A DNA stretch of 64,000 nucleotides from Dietzia sp. B32 (GTDB lineage Bacteria > Actinomycetota > Actinomycetes > Mycobacteriales > Mycobacteriaceae). The translations under genes and the position numbers were made by a program. Below, one piece after another: positions 45,691 to 54,744 of the stretch; position 1 is the first letter of the stretch; the number at the start of each line of letters is the position of its first letter. The DNA lies in NCBI RefSeq assembly GCF_024732245.1, contig NZ_CP093845.1:3470087-3534086 (forward strand), read 5' to 3'. The notes under the pieces were generated by a model. That model was not told the DNA's origin. It saw nothing but the letters and a program-made list of their open reading frames with translations, and searched no databases.

Positions 45691-48276
45691 TCACGGCGTC
45701 GACGCTACCGCCACCGCCCCGGCGTCCGGCCGGGTGTCCCGCCCCGAGTGCTCCTGCGTGTCGTTCGCGCATGACGACCCGGCGACGAGAGGGTTGGCCA
45801 GCGTCCCGGCGAACTGCAGCGACCCGGCCTGATCGGTCAGGTCCACCATCTGCCGGGTGTTCCGCAGCTGCAGTCGGTTGAGGCACGAATGTCTGAATCG
45901 CGGAGCGAACAGCGCCTCCCAGGTGGGACGGTGCACCTCGTTGTCGTCGTCGTCCTCGTTGTCGCCGCGCCCGCCGCCGTCACGACCGCCGCCGCGACCT
46001 CCCGCGCCGGGCCCCAGGGTCTCCAGGCACTGCCGCGTCTCGTCCCAGAACTGATCGGCGTCCAGCGCCCCGGCGACGTCGAGGACCGCGGCGAGGTGGC
46101 GCAGCACCCCGTCCATGACGTCGGTGTGGACACTCAGCGCGCCGGTCTCGGCGTCCACCACGTGGCGGATCCGCTCGAGCCCCGCGGGCAGGGGGCGGTC
46201 GCGAACGACGGCAACCTCCTCGCCGATGTCCTTGAACAGCACCCGGCGCACCGTGTGGTCGGGACCCATCACCACGATGACGTTCTCGCCGTGCGGCATG
46301 AACACCAGTCCGTGCACGAGCAGGCACCGCGCGACGGGCACCACGTAGGCGTCGAGCAGCGCCCGGAGCCAGGTGCGGGCGTCCAGGCCGGACCGCTCGA
46401 GGTGTTCGACGGCGAGGGCCCGCCCGTGGAGGTCCACGTGCAGCATCGAGGCGAGCGTGACGGCCCGCTCTCCGGGAGTCAGTCGGGGCACGGGGCTCTC
46501 GCGCCAGAGTGCCGCGATCATCTTGGTGTGCGGGCCCTCGTCGGAGATCCCGGCCGCGGCCGCCCGGTGATAGGCGTCGCCGGTGTACCCCACGGCGGCG
46601 ACCTCGCGCAGGATCTGGAAATCCAGCGCGCGCAACACCGGATCGGAGGCGACGACCCCGGCCACCCAGTCGTTGACCGCCGGGGTGTCGCGCATGTACT
46701 TGGGCGACAGGCCGCGGGTGAACCCCATGTTCTGCACGGCGAGAGCGGTCTTGACGTAGCCGCGCTCGGGGTGGGAGACATCGAAGAAGGTGCGCACCGA
46801 CTGCTGTGGCCGGTACTCGCTGTCAGACTCGCCGAGGTGGACCAGGTCGTGGCGGGCGAGATCGGGGCCGAACGCCACCGCGACCTCGTGCTCCCACTGC
46901 CACGGGTGCACGGGCAGGATGCGGTAGTCGGCGGGGTCGAGCCCCAGTGAACGCAACCGATCGTCGCAACGCTCGAGCGTGTCGGCGCCGAACTCGCGCA
47001 CATAGAGTTCCTGCTCGTCGAGGCCCGCAACGGTGGCCAGATGGCTGAGGCCGCGGCGGGCGGCCAGCCACACCAGCCGGACGGTCGACGGGGCCTCGGG
47101 CGTGTAACGGTGACGGTCGGACAGCCCCAGGCCCACGCGGCCGTTGTTGGCGACGAACCCGGGATGGCCCTCGGTCATCGCGCCCTCGACCTCCTGCAGG
47201 CCCGCCTCCGCCAGCTGCTGTGCGGGGCGATCGCGATGATGTAGACAGAACGCCGCCGAGCCGAGCGTGGCCGCGATCTCCTCCAGGTAGATGCCCACGA
47301 GCGACTCGGGGATCCCCAGGTGCGGCGCGAGGGCGATGACCAGTTCCTGCGCGTCCGGTTCGGTCGGGGCGCCGTCGACCTCGCGGCGCAGCGTGGCCTC
47401 GTCGATCGCCCAGTGCTCCAGCGGCAACACCCGCGCTCGAAACGTCCACCGCTCGTCGCCGGCGCGCACCTCGTAGGTGTCGGGGCCAGCGTCGGTTTCG
47501 GTGTCGGTGGTGCGGACGGGCGCCAGGAGTCGTTCATGGGAGAACTCGGCCAGCGCCTTGGCACAGAGGTGGCGGTGCGCGCGGCGCATCGCGTGACCGG
47601 TGAGATGGGCGTGGGCGTGGATGCCGGTCAGCGACGGCAGCGCCGGGAACGGGGTCGACGACGAGACCGACCTCGTCACGCGGCCGAGCTCCGAACCGCG
47701 GAACTCGTCGGCGCTACAGATGGAGAGCAGTGCCGTCTTGTCGGGCAGGTCGACGGGGCCGTCCTCGCGAAAGCCGGCGCGGGCGTTGAGCCGGTGCACG
47801 GCGGTGTTCCGGATGTCGGGCTCCACCACGACCCGGCGGGCCGGTGAGTTCCCGGACAACGGCACCTCGAACGCGGTCGCGCAGATCGCACCCATCACGG
47901 CCGCGGAGGTCCCGGGTACCGGGGTGCGGGTCGGCGCGACGAGGAGGTGCATCCCGAGATCGCCGGGCTCGTGCGGGTATCGACCGACGAGTTCTACGGC
48001 GGCCGGGTCGTAGAACACCGCCAGGCCCACGCGCAGGCCGTCGATGCGCACCATGTGCAACGACCGGTGCTGACTCGCCGACCAGTCGGACAGGAACGCC
48101 TCGACCTGCGTCGGGGTCGTGCCCCGCAGTCCCCAGTAGGCCGAACCGGGGTGATCGAACCAGGCGTGGAGGGTGTGGACGGTGTCGGCGTCGAGGGTCA
48201 GGGACTCGAGCGTGACCAACCCGGCGGGGGAGTGGAACGTGCTGGTGCAGGTGGTGCTGGTGCGGGTGGGGCTCAT
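45691..48276 (-). CDS. Fused acyltransferase + NIS synthetase (DesC-DesD-like)
   Basis: This 861-residue two-domain siderophore enzyme starts at ATG 48276 behind AGGAGG and overlaps desB by 4 bp. Residues about 20-190 are a GNAT acyltransferase (DesC/IucB type, with VVVEPDIRNTAVHRLNARAGF). Residues about 230-830 are an IucA/IucC NRPS-independent synthetase close to DesD (EGHPGFVANNGRVGLGL at 369-385; KTALAVQNMGFTRGLSPKYM; FMPHGENVIVV). The first domain would acylate N-hydroxycadaverine, and the second joins the units with ATP. In Streptomyces desC and desD are separate genes. A Gly/Asp-rich insert (GGRGGGRDGGGRGDNEDDDD) interrupts the C-terminal region. Confidence 0.9.
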   Translation of the reverse strand: MSPTRTSTTCTSTFHSPAGLVTLESLTLDADTVHTLHAWFDHPGSAYWGLRGTTPTQVEAFLSDWSASQHRSLHMVRIDGLRVGLAVFYDPAAVELVGRYPHEPGDLGMHLLVAPTRTPVPGTSAAVMGAICATAFEVPLSGNSPARRVVVEPDIRNTAVHRLNARAGFREDGPVDLPDKTALLSICSADEFRGSELGRVTRSVSSSTPFPALPSLTGIHAHAHLTGHAMRRAHRHLCAKALAEFSHERLLAPVRTTDTETDAGPDTYEVRAGDERWTFRARVLPLEHWAIDEATLRREVDGAPTEPDAQELVIALAPHLGIPESLVGIYLEEIAATLGSAAFCLHHRDRPAQQLAEAGLQEVEGAMTEGHPGFVANNGRVGLGLSDRHRYTPEAPSTVRLVWLAARRGLSHLATVAGLDEQELYVREFGADTLERCDDRLRSLGLDPADYRILPVHPWQWEHEVAVAFGPDLARHDLVHLGESDSEYRPQQSVRTFFDVSHPERGYVKTALAVQNMGFTRGLSPKYMRDTPAVNDWVAGVVASDPVLRALDFQILREVAAVGYTGDAYHRAAAAGISDEGPHTKMIAALWRESPVPRLTPGERAVTLASMLHVDLHGRALAVEHLERSGLDARTWLRALLDAYVVPVARCLLVHGLVFMPHGENVIVVMGPDHTVRRVLFKDIGEEVAVVRDRPLPAGLERIRHVVDAETGALSVHTDVMDGVLRHLAAVLDVAGALDADQFWDETRQCLETLGPGAGGRGGGRDGGGRGDNEDDDDNEVHRPTWEALFAPRFRHSCLNRLQLRNTRQMVDLTDQAGSLQFAGTLANPLVAGSSCANDTQEHSGRDTRPDAGAVAVASTP

Positions 48277-49643
48277 CGTGCCTCCTGGTGCCGGGCGGCG
48301 GGGGCGCCGAACTGCTGGAATGCGATCGAGGACTCGATCGGGTAGACCTCGCGGCCGCAGATGCCGCGCAGGATGATGCTGTTGCGCATCGCGCCCATGC
48401 CCAGGTCCGGGGCGGTGAGCCCGTGGGTGTGCTCCTCGGCGTTCTGGACGTGGATGAACGAGTGCGCGCGATCGACCGTGTGGTCGCGGGCCACGCGGTA
48501 GCGGCCCCGCTCGTCCCGGTCGATCTCGTCGGCGATCCCGTCGAGGAACCGCGGCGGCGTGGGGGAGTAGCCCGTCGCCAGGACGAGCCCCTCCGTGTGG
48601 TGGGTCCACGGCCTGCCCGTGTCGGTGCAGTGCAGGTCCAGGCGCAGGGCGGCACCGGTGGCGGGGTCGGCCTCCCGGCGGGCACCGTCGAGGGCCGTGG
48701 CGGCCGCCAGCAGCCCGGTGCCGAGGCCCTGCACCGAGCGGCGGTAGAGCAGGTCGTGGATCTGGTTGATCAGCTCGGCATCGATGCCCTTGTACAGCGA
48801 GCGCTGCTCCCGCAGCATCCGGTCTCGTCGGTCCGGGGGCAGCGCGTGGAAGTGGTCGATGTACTCCGGCGAGGTCATCTCGAGCGTGAGCTTGGTGTAC
48901 TCCATCGGGAAGAACCGCGGCGAGCGGGTCACCCAGTCGATCCGCGGGCCGGCCGCCCCGGTGGCGGACAGCAGATCGTGGTAGATCTCCGCAGCCGACT
49001 GGCCACTGCCCACCACGGTCACCGACCCGAGTGAGAGCAGATCCTCCCGCCGGTGGAGGTAGTCGGAGGCGTGGAGAGCCACGGTGTCGCCACCGTCGAG
49101 CGGGTCCACCTCGATCGGCGTCCAGGGCGTGGTGCCGATCCCCAGCACCAGGTGTCGGGCGCGATAGGTCTCGGTGCCCTCGGAGGTGATGGCGGTGACC
49201 CGGTAGACGGGGGACTCGTCGTCGTTCCCCTCTTCCCGTCGGACGTCGACCACCTCCCGTCCCCACCGCACTCCGCGGACCCGGTCCGCGGCCCATCGGC
49301 AGTAGGCGTCGTACTCGGCACGGAGCGGTTGGAAGTCTTCACGGATGTAGAAGGGATACAGGCGCCCGATCTCTTTGAGGTACGCGAGGAACGAGTACGG
49401 CGATGTGGGGTCGGCCAACGTGACCAGGTCGGCGAGGAACGGGACCTGGATGGTGGCGTCGTCGAACATGAGCCCGTGGTGCCAGGCGAAGCCGTCGCGG
49501 GCGTCGAGGAAGACCGCGTCGAGTCCGAGTGGTTCGGACAGGCAGGCCAGGCCGAGGTTGAACGGCCCGATACCGACGCCGAGCAGGTCGTGGACGTGCT
49601 CGGGGTGCGGGGGTCTCCGGGCGTGGTGGGCGCTCGCGCTCAT
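48273..49643 (-). CDS. desB: Lysine/cadaverine N-monooxygenase (DesB-like)
   Basis: This FAD- and NADPH-dependent N-hydroxylase of 456 residues makes the N-hydroxy-diamine used for hydroxamate siderophores. FAD binding is GVGIGPFNLG (22-31) and NADPH binding is VTVVGSGQSAAE. The C-terminal LATGYSPTPPRFLDG and FIHVQNAEEHTHGLTAPDLGMGAMRN are typical of the IucD/DesB/SidA group. The order after a diamine-forming decarboxylase supports cadaverine (or putrescine) as substrate rather than free lysine. It overlaps both neighbours by 4 bp. Confidence 0.93.
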   Translation of the reverse strand: MSASAHHARRPPHPEHVHDLLGVGIGPFNLGLACLSEPLGLDAVFLDARDGFAWHHGLMFDDATIQVPFLADLVTLADPTSPYSFLAYLKEIGRLYPFYIREDFQPLRAEYDAYCRWAADRVRGVRWGREVVDVRREEGNDDESPVYRVTAITSEGTETYRARHLVLGIGTTPWTPIEVDPLDGGDTVALHASDYLHRREDLLSLGSVTVVGSGQSAAEIYHDLLSATGAAGPRIDWVTRSPRFFPMEYTKLTLEMTSPEYIDHFHALPPDRRDRMLREQRSLYKGIDAELINQIHDLLYRRSVQGLGTGLLAAATALDGARREADPATGAALRLDLHCTDTGRPWTHHTEGLVLATGYSPTPPRFLDGIADEIDRDERGRYRVARDHTVDRAHSFIHVQNAEEHTHGLTAPDLGMGAMRNSIILRGICGREVYPIESSIAFQQFGAPAARHQEAR

Positions 49644-51181
49644 GTCAGTACCCCCGCGGTCGTGGCCTGTCGCATCCCCTCGGCGAGGTAGCTCGCGGCG
49701 TCACGGACATCGGCCAGTACGGCGTCCACGTCCTCGTCGCGCAGGTACGGGTCGAGCACGGTCAACTTGAGGCAGGGCCTGCCGTCCACCACCGTCGCCG
49801 CGACCACGGAACGGCCCTCCGCGAACAGCGCGTCGCGGACGGGACGTACGAGGGCGTCGGACTCGTCGCCGGCGACCGCAGCGGGGCGGGGTCGGAACAG
49901 CACGGTCGACAGGTCGGGGCGGCGCACCAGCTCGAGTTCCGGGTCGGCGTCGATCGTCCGGCCGATCCGGGCGGCGACGTCGATCGCTCCGTCGAGCAAG
50001 CGGCCGATGCCGTCGGCGCCCATCACCCGCAGCGTCATCCACAGTTTGAGGGCGTCGAAACGGCGGGTGGTCTGCAGGGACTTGTCCACTGCGTGGTCCT
50101 CGCCGTCGGCGGGGTTGAGGTAGTCGGCGCTCACGGTGGAGTGGCGGAAGCCCGAACCGTCGCGCAACAGCAGCGCCGAGGCGGCCACCGGGAGGAAGAA
50201 GGTCTTGTGGAAGTCCACCGTCACCGAATCGGCGAGCTCGATCCCGTCGAGCAGCTCCCGGCGCGTGGGGGAGACCAGGAGCCCGCCGCCGTAGGCCGCA
50301 TCGACGTGCAGCCAGACGTCGTGGCGGCGGCAGATCCCACCGACCTCCCGCAGTGGGTCGATCGCTCCGTGGTCGGTCGTACCGGCCAGCGCGACGACCG
50401 CCGCGACCTCGTCCCCGGCGTCGGTCAGTGCGGACAGGGTCCGGTCCAGGGTCGCGGGGTCCATGCGATCGCCGTCGCCGGGCAGGGTGATGACGGCGTC
50501 CGGCGCGAGTCCCAGCAGGCGGGCCGCCTTGACCACGCTGAGGTGGGCGTGTTCGCCGGTGACGATGCGCAGGCGCGACAGTCGCGCGCCCCGATCGGAG
50601 GCCCCGTCGCTACCGGTGCGCCGCCCGGGCCCCGGCCTGCTGAGGCGGTCCTCCCTGGCGGTGAACAGACCCTGCAGGTTGGAGGCCGTACCACCGGTGG
50701 TGAACACGCCGTCAGGACCGGCGCCGCGTGTCCGGTGGGAGTCGTCCGGGTGGTCGGGGGTGTCTTCGGAGGACGCGAACCCGATGAGGCCGGTGACCCA
50801 GTCGATGAGCCTCTGCTCGATCAGGCATGCCGAGGTGCCCTGGTCCCACGTCTCGACTGCGGTGTTCACCGACGTCGCCAGCGTCTCGGCGGCGACGGCG
50901 GGGATGGTGATCGGGCAGTTGAGATGGGCGAGATAGCGCGGGTGGTGGTACCCGACCGCATGGTCGAGGTACAGGCCGCGGACCTCGTCGAGCGCCTTGT
51001 CCAGTGTGCCCAGGGGTGTGGTGAGGTCGACGGCGGCGGTCTGGGCGGCCAGCGTCGCCGGTGACACGGACGAGCGGGGTGTGGTCCGACCGACGAGATA
51101 GCGATTCACCTCGGCGGCCGCGGCCGCGAGGGCGGCGGCGTGGGCCTCCCGGTTTCGACTGCCCAACAACGGATCGTTCAC
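49640..51181 (-). CDS. desA: PLP-dependent lysine/diamine decarboxylase (DesA-like)
   Basis: This group II PLP decarboxylase of 513 residues is the first gene of the siderophore operon. It shows PLP lysine Lys326 in VDFHKTFFLP, the pyridine-binding Asp in WLHVDAAYGGG (294), and FTTGGTASNLQGL. Lysine decarboxylation to cadaverine starts desferrioxamine-type synthesis; ornithine to putrescine is the alternative. An IdeR-like box 45-63 bp upstream of ATG 51181 predicts repression by iron. A Gly/Arg-rich loop at about 181-204 is longer than usual. Confidence 0.92.
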   Translation of the reverse strand: MNDPLLGSRNREAHAAALAAAAAEVNRYLVGRTTPRSSVSPATLAAQTAAVDLTTPLGTLDKALDEVRGLYLDHAVGYHHPRYLAHLNCPITIPAVAAETLATSVNTAVETWDQGTSACLIEQRLIDWVTGLIGFASSEDTPDHPDDSHRTRGAGPDGVFTTGGTASNLQGLFTAREDRLSRPGPGRRTGSDGASDRGARLSRLRIVTGEHAHLSVVKAARLLGLAPDAVITLPGDGDRMDPATLDRTLSALTDAGDEVAAVVALAGTTDHGAIDPLREVGGICRRHDVWLHVDAAYGGGLLVSPTRRELLDGIELADSVTVDFHKTFFLPVAASALLLRDGSGFRHSTVSADYLNPADGEDHAVDKSLQTTRRFDALKLWMTLRVMGADGIGRLLDGAIDVAARIGRTIDADPELELVRRPDLSTVLFRPRPAAVAGDESDALVRPVRDALFAEGRSVVAATVVDGRPCLKLTVLDPYLRDEDVDAVLADVRDAASYLAEGMRQATTAGVLT

Positions 51182-51225
51182 GGGTACTCCGACCTACTCG
51201 GGGAATTCGGTACGGCGCACGCTAT

Positions 51226-51244
51226 GCAGGCTAGCCTTACCTAA
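51226..51244 (-). promoter_or_regulatory. IdeR/DtxR-like iron box, siderophore synthesis operon
   Basis: The minus strand reads TTAGGTAAGGCTAGCCTGC. It matches the 19-bp consensus TWAGGTWAGSCTWACCTWA at 16 positions. It lies 45-63 bp upstream of the desA start. Confidence 0.85.
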
Positions 51245-51254
51245 GCAACCGTTG

Positions 51255-51270
51255 GGTGATATGAATCACT
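51255..51270. promoter_or_regulatory. Crp/GlxR-like palindrome
   Basis: GTGA-TATGAA-TCAC at 51256-51269 (part of GTGATATGAATCAC) fits the Crp-family half-sites GTGA/TCAC with 6-bp spacing. It is 11 bp from the iron box, between the two divergent iron operons. A second such site is at 59417-59432. Confidence 0.4.
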
Positions 51271-51347
51271 CACTGATACAGGCGAACTGGAAATCTTCGG
51301 CGTAGCTGTTGCGTTGGGGGTCATTTCGCCCCTACTGTGGCGCCCAC

Positions 51348-51366
51348 CAAGGTAAGCCATGCCTAA
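51348..51366 (+). promoter_or_regulatory. IdeR/DtxR-like iron box, siderophore uptake operon
   Basis: CAAGGTAAGCCATGCCTAA matches TWAGGTWAGSCTWACCTWA at 16 of 19 positions. It ends 38 bp before the solute-binding protein ATG (51405), so uptake has its own iron switch. Confidence 0.8.
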
Positions 51367-51404
51367 GTCGCCTGGGCGACGTTCCCACAGCAGATGGAGA
51401 CCCG

Positions 51405-52511
51405 ATGACCGCACCTGCCGCACGCTCCCGGCTGACCCTCGCCCGACCCGGGGCGCCCGAGCGCCGGCGGGCCCGGGCGATGCTGGTCGTCCTCGCGGCG
51501 TTCGTCGCCCTCCTCGCGGTGCTCGCCGGCTGCTCGACCGGCGCGGTCGGCGGGTCGGGGGAGTCCGGCACGACAGGCGGCGTCGAGCGGCAGGGTGAGT
51601 TCCCCCGCACCATCACGCATGCCTACGGCGAGACCGAGATCGCCGAGGCACCCCAGCGGGTGGCCACGATCTCCTGGGTCAACGCCGACGTCTCGCTGGC
51701 GCTGGGCGTCGTGCCGGTGGGGATGCCCCGCAACTCGTTCGGTGCCAACGCGGGCGGCTCCACCGACTGGTTCGACGCGGAGCTCGAGGCCGTCGGTGGC
51801 GAGATGCCCACGCTCTACTCGGAGACCGACGGGATCAACACCGAGGCGATCGCGGCCCTCGAGCCCGACCTCATCCTGGGTGCCTACTCCGGGATGACCG
51901 CGGAGGAGTACGAGACCCTCTCCAAGATCGCTCCCACGATCGCGATGCCGGAGGGAGACGTCGCGTTCGGCACCGCCTGGCAGGACTCGACCCGGCTCAT
52001 CGGCGAGGCCCTCGGGCGTTCCGATGCGGCCGAGGAGCTCATCGCCGACGTCGAGGGCCAGATCGAGCAGGTCGCCTCAGACACCCCGGGCATCCGCGAC
52101 ACGACCTTCATCTACGGCACGGTCGACCCGGACGCCGCGGAGAAGATCTACGCCTTCACCGACGTCGACAACCGGCCCCGCTTCCTCGAGCAGCTCGGGA
52201 TGGTGCAGGCACCGGTCATCGCCGAGGCCTCCAGTGGATCGCCCGACGAGTTCGCGGTGACCTGGTCGCCCGAGCGCGCCGACGAACTGGCCTCCGACAT
52301 CCTCGTCACCTACGCCGCGTCCCCGGACGTCCGCCGGGCCATCGAGGCCGACCCGCTGCTCGGGCGCATCCCCGCGGTCGAGGCCGGCCGCATAGTGGTC
52401 CAGACCGACGAGCAGCAGGTGCTCTCGATCTCGGCCGCCTCGCCGCTGAGCCTGCCGTGGGCGTTGGAGAACGTCGTGCCCGACATCATCGCGGCGGCAG
52501 AGCGGGCCTGA
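51405..52511 (+). CDS. Iron-siderophore ABC transporter solute-binding lipoprotein
   Basis: This 368-residue FhuD/CeuE-type substrate-binding protein starts at ATG 51405 behind ATGGAGA. An Arg-rich start and hydrophobic run end in LLAVLAGCST, the lipobox. The mature protein follows the two-lobed periplasmic-binding pattern: TITHAYGETEIAEAPQRVATISW, then LEPDLILGAYSGM, APTIAM and the closing EAGRIVVQTDEQQ. It should capture the ferric hydroxamate made by the adjacent cluster and deliver it to the two permeases. A 19-bp iron box sits 39 bp upstream. Confidence 0.93.
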   Translation: MTAPAARSRLTLARPGAPERRRARAMLVVLAAFVALLAVLAGCSTGAVGGSGESGTTGGVERQGEFPRTITHAYGETEIAEAPQRVATISWVNADVSLALGVVPVGMPRNSFGANAGGSTDWFDAELEAVGGEMPTLYSETDGINTEAIAALEPDLILGAYSGMTAEEYETLSKIAPTIAMPEGDVAFGTAWQDSTRLIGEALGRSDAAEELIADVEGQIEQVASDTPGIRDTTFIYGTVDPDAAEKIYAFTDVDNRPRFLEQLGMVQAPVIAEASSGSPDEFAVTWSPERADELASDILVTYAASPDVRRAIEADPLLGRIPAVEAGRIVVQTDEQQVLSISAASPLSLPWALENVVPDIIAAAERA

Positions 52512-52516
52512 CCCCG

Positions 52517-53668
52517 GTGACCGGCCCCGAGACGAGCACGGTCCCGCCCGCCCCACGGGCGGGCGGATCTGCCGTGCCCGCGGGATCCGGGGCGGCGACG
52601 CCCCCCGTGCCGACGCCCCCCGTGCCGGGGCGCCGGCGTGTCGCGATCGGTACGGCGGCGTCGCTGGTGCTGCTCGCCGCGGGCGTGGCCGCGTCGTTGT
52701 TCGTGGGCGCCCGCCCCGTCGACCCCGCCGTGGTGTGGGCGGCGCTGACGGCGTTGCCCGGCCAGCTGTTCGCCGGGGACCTCTCGGCCGCCCTCGCCCC
52801 CGGATCCGGTGCCGGGATGGACGAGGTGGTGGTGGCCGCACGGGTGCCGCGCACGATCACCGCGATCCTCGTCGGCGCCGCTCTCGCGGTGGCCGGTGCC
52901 GGTCTGCAGGGCGCGACGCGCAACCCTCTCGGGGACCCGGGCCTGCTCGGACTGACCGCGGGCGCCGCGCTCGGTGTGGTGCTCGGCCTGGCCCTGGCGC
53001 CGGCCGCGGGCCCGTCCGCCGTCGCCGTGTTCGCCGTCGTCGGTGCCCTGACCGCCGGAATAGTGGTGGTGGCCGCCGGCAGACTCGGCGCCGACTCCGG
53101 GACCGGGCTCGTCCTCGCCGGGGCCGCAGTCACCGCGGGCTGCACCGCGGTCACCTCATCCCTGGTCATCGCCCTCCCGGGCGTTCTCGACCGGTTCCGC
53201 TTCTGGGGTCTGGGCTCGGTCGCCCGTGCGGCCGCCCCCGAGATCGGCGCCACCGCGCCGTTGATTCTCCTGGGGCTCATACTGGTCCTGGCCGGGGCCG
53301 CTACCCTCGATGCCCTCGCGCTGGGGGACGACCTGGCCCGGGGACTGGGCGTGGGACCCGTCGCCGGGCGCGCCGTTGTCCTCGCCGGCGTCGTGATCCT
53401 GTCCGGGGTCGCCACGGCGCTCGCCGGCCCCATAGTTTTCCTCGGACTGCTCGTGCCGCACCTGCTCCGTCGGCTGGTCGGGGTGGGCAACCGCGTCGTC
53501 CTGGGACTGTCGGCGATCGTGGGGCCCGTGGTCCTGCTGTTCGCGGACACGGTCGGGCGAGTGATCGCCCCGCCCGGGGAGATCGCCGTCGGCGTGATGA
53601 CCGTGGCGATAGGGGTGCCCTTCCTCATCGCCCTCCTGCGCGCGAACCGGGGGGTGAGCGGCTCGTGA
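52517..53668 (+). CDS. FecCD-family iron-siderophore permease 1
   Basis: This 383-residue BtuC/FecCD-type permease starts at GTG 52517, five bases after the binding-protein stop. A 45-residue Pro/Gly/Ala-rich cytoplasmic start precedes about nine to ten helices. The family motif VVAARVPRTITAILVGAALAVAGAGLQGATRNPLGDPGLLG is clear, with GPIVFLGLLVPHLLRRLVG near the end. It forms a heterodimer with the next gene product. The two overlap by 4 bp (GTGA). Confidence 0.93.
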   Translation: MTGPETSTVPPAPRAGGSAVPAGSGAATPPVPTPPVPGRRRVAIGTAASLVLLAAGVAASLFVGARPVDPAVVWAALTALPGQLFAGDLSAALAPGSGAGMDEVVVAARVPRTITAILVGAALAVAGAGLQGATRNPLGDPGLLGLTAGAALGVVLGLALAPAAGPSAVAVFAVVGALTAGIVVVAAGRLGADSGTGLVLAGAAVTAGCTAVTSSLVIALPGVLDRFRFWGLGSVARAAAPEIGATAPLILLGLILVLAGAATLDALALGDDLARGLGVGPVAGRAVVLAGVVILSGVATALAGPIVFLGLLVPHLLRRLVGVGNRVVLGLSAIVGPVVLLFADTVGRVIAPPGEIAVGVMTVAIGVPFLIALLRANRGVSGS

Positions 53669-54744
53669 GCCCCGACGTCCTCGACCGCTCCGCCGACCCC
53701 GCCGCCCGCGCCGACCACCCCGGGACCGAGCGGGTGGTGCGCGGTCTGTCGGCCCGCCGGCGCAGGCACGCGCTCCTCGTGATCGTCGGGCTCGGCGCCA
53801 CCCTGCTGGCGGTGATGGCGGCGCGCGTGTTGCTGGGGCGCTACATGGTGACCATCCCCGACTTCATATCCATCCTCGGCGGCGCGACGATCCCCGGCGC
53901 CACGTTCGTCGTGATGGAGGACAAACTGCCGCGCGCGGTCCTCGGCGCGCTCGCCGGTTTGGCGTTCGGCGCGTCCGGGGCGTTGTTCCGTCGCGTCCTG
54001 GGCAACCCCCTGGCCAGCCCCGACATCCTCGGCATCTCCCACGGGGCCTCCGCGGGGGCCGTGGCGGGGATGACGCTGTGGGGACTGCGCGGGGTCGGGG
54101 TCGTGCCCGCCGCGCTGCTCGGGTCCGCAGCCGCGCTCGCTGTCGTCCTGGCGGCCTCCGCGGGACGGCACACCGGTATCGTCGGCCAGCGGTTCCTGCT
54201 CGGTGGCGTGGCGGTGGCCGCGCTCGGCACCGCCGTGGTCACCCAGCTCATCGCACGAGTGCCGTTGAACGGCGCCCGGGAGGCCGCGGTGTGGACCGTC
54301 GGTTCGTTGTCCGGGGCGTCGGGGGAGCGCATCGTCTGGCTCGCCGTCGCGCTGGTGGTGTTGCTCCCGCCGGGCATGTGGCTGCACGCCGCTCTCCGGC
54401 CCGCCGAGCTGGGGCCCGAGCTCGCCGTCGGACTCGGGTCGCGCCCGATCCCCACCCGCGCCGCCGCGCTGGGGGTGGGGAGCCTGCTCGCCGCCGTCGC
54501 GACGGCCGTGGCCGGCCCGCTCGCGTTCGTCGCCCTGTTGTCCACCCCGGTCGCCGCCGCGCTCGGTCGCGGGCGGCCTCACATCGGGGCGGCCGCGCTC
54601 ACCGGCGCCGTGATCGTCGTGGCCGCCGACATCGTCGCCTCCGAAGCCCTGGGCACCGTCGACCTGCCCACCGGCGTGGTGACCGGTGCCCTCGGTGCCC
54701 CCGCCATGCTGTGGATCCTCCTGCGCTCGAGAAAGGTGGCCTGA
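53665..54744 (+). CDS. FecCD-family iron-siderophore permease 2
   Basis: This 359-residue partner permease starts at GTG 53665, overlapping permease 1. The motif KLPRAVLGALAGLAFGASGALFRRVLGNPLASPDILG matches the FecCD pattern, with PLNGAREAAVWTVGSLSG and the C-terminal GPLAFVALLSTPVAAALGR. Its stop overlaps the ATPase start (TGATG), so the three are stoichiometrically coupled. Confidence 0.93.
   Translation: MSPDVLDRSADPAARADHPGTERVVRGLSARRRRHALLVIVGLGATLLAVMAARVLLGRYMVTIPDFISILGGATIPGATFVVMEDKLPRAVLGALAGLAFGASGALFRRVLGNPLASPDILGISHGASAGAVAGMTLWGLRGVGVVPAALLGSAAALAVVLAASAGRHTGIVGQRFLLGGVAVAALGTAVVTQLIARVPLNGAREAAVWTVGSLSGASGERIVWLAVALVVLLPPGMWLHAALRPAELGPELAVGLGSRPIPTRAAALGVGSLLAAVATAVAGPLAFVALLSTPVAAALGRGRPHIGAAALTGAVIVVAADIVASEALGTVDLPTGVVTGALGAPAMLWILLRSRKVA

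Noticed and set aside
48277-49296. Longer N-terminus of the DesC-DesD fusion reaching into desB
   Set aside because: That part is the wrong frame of desB. AGGAGG before ATG 48276 fixes the start.
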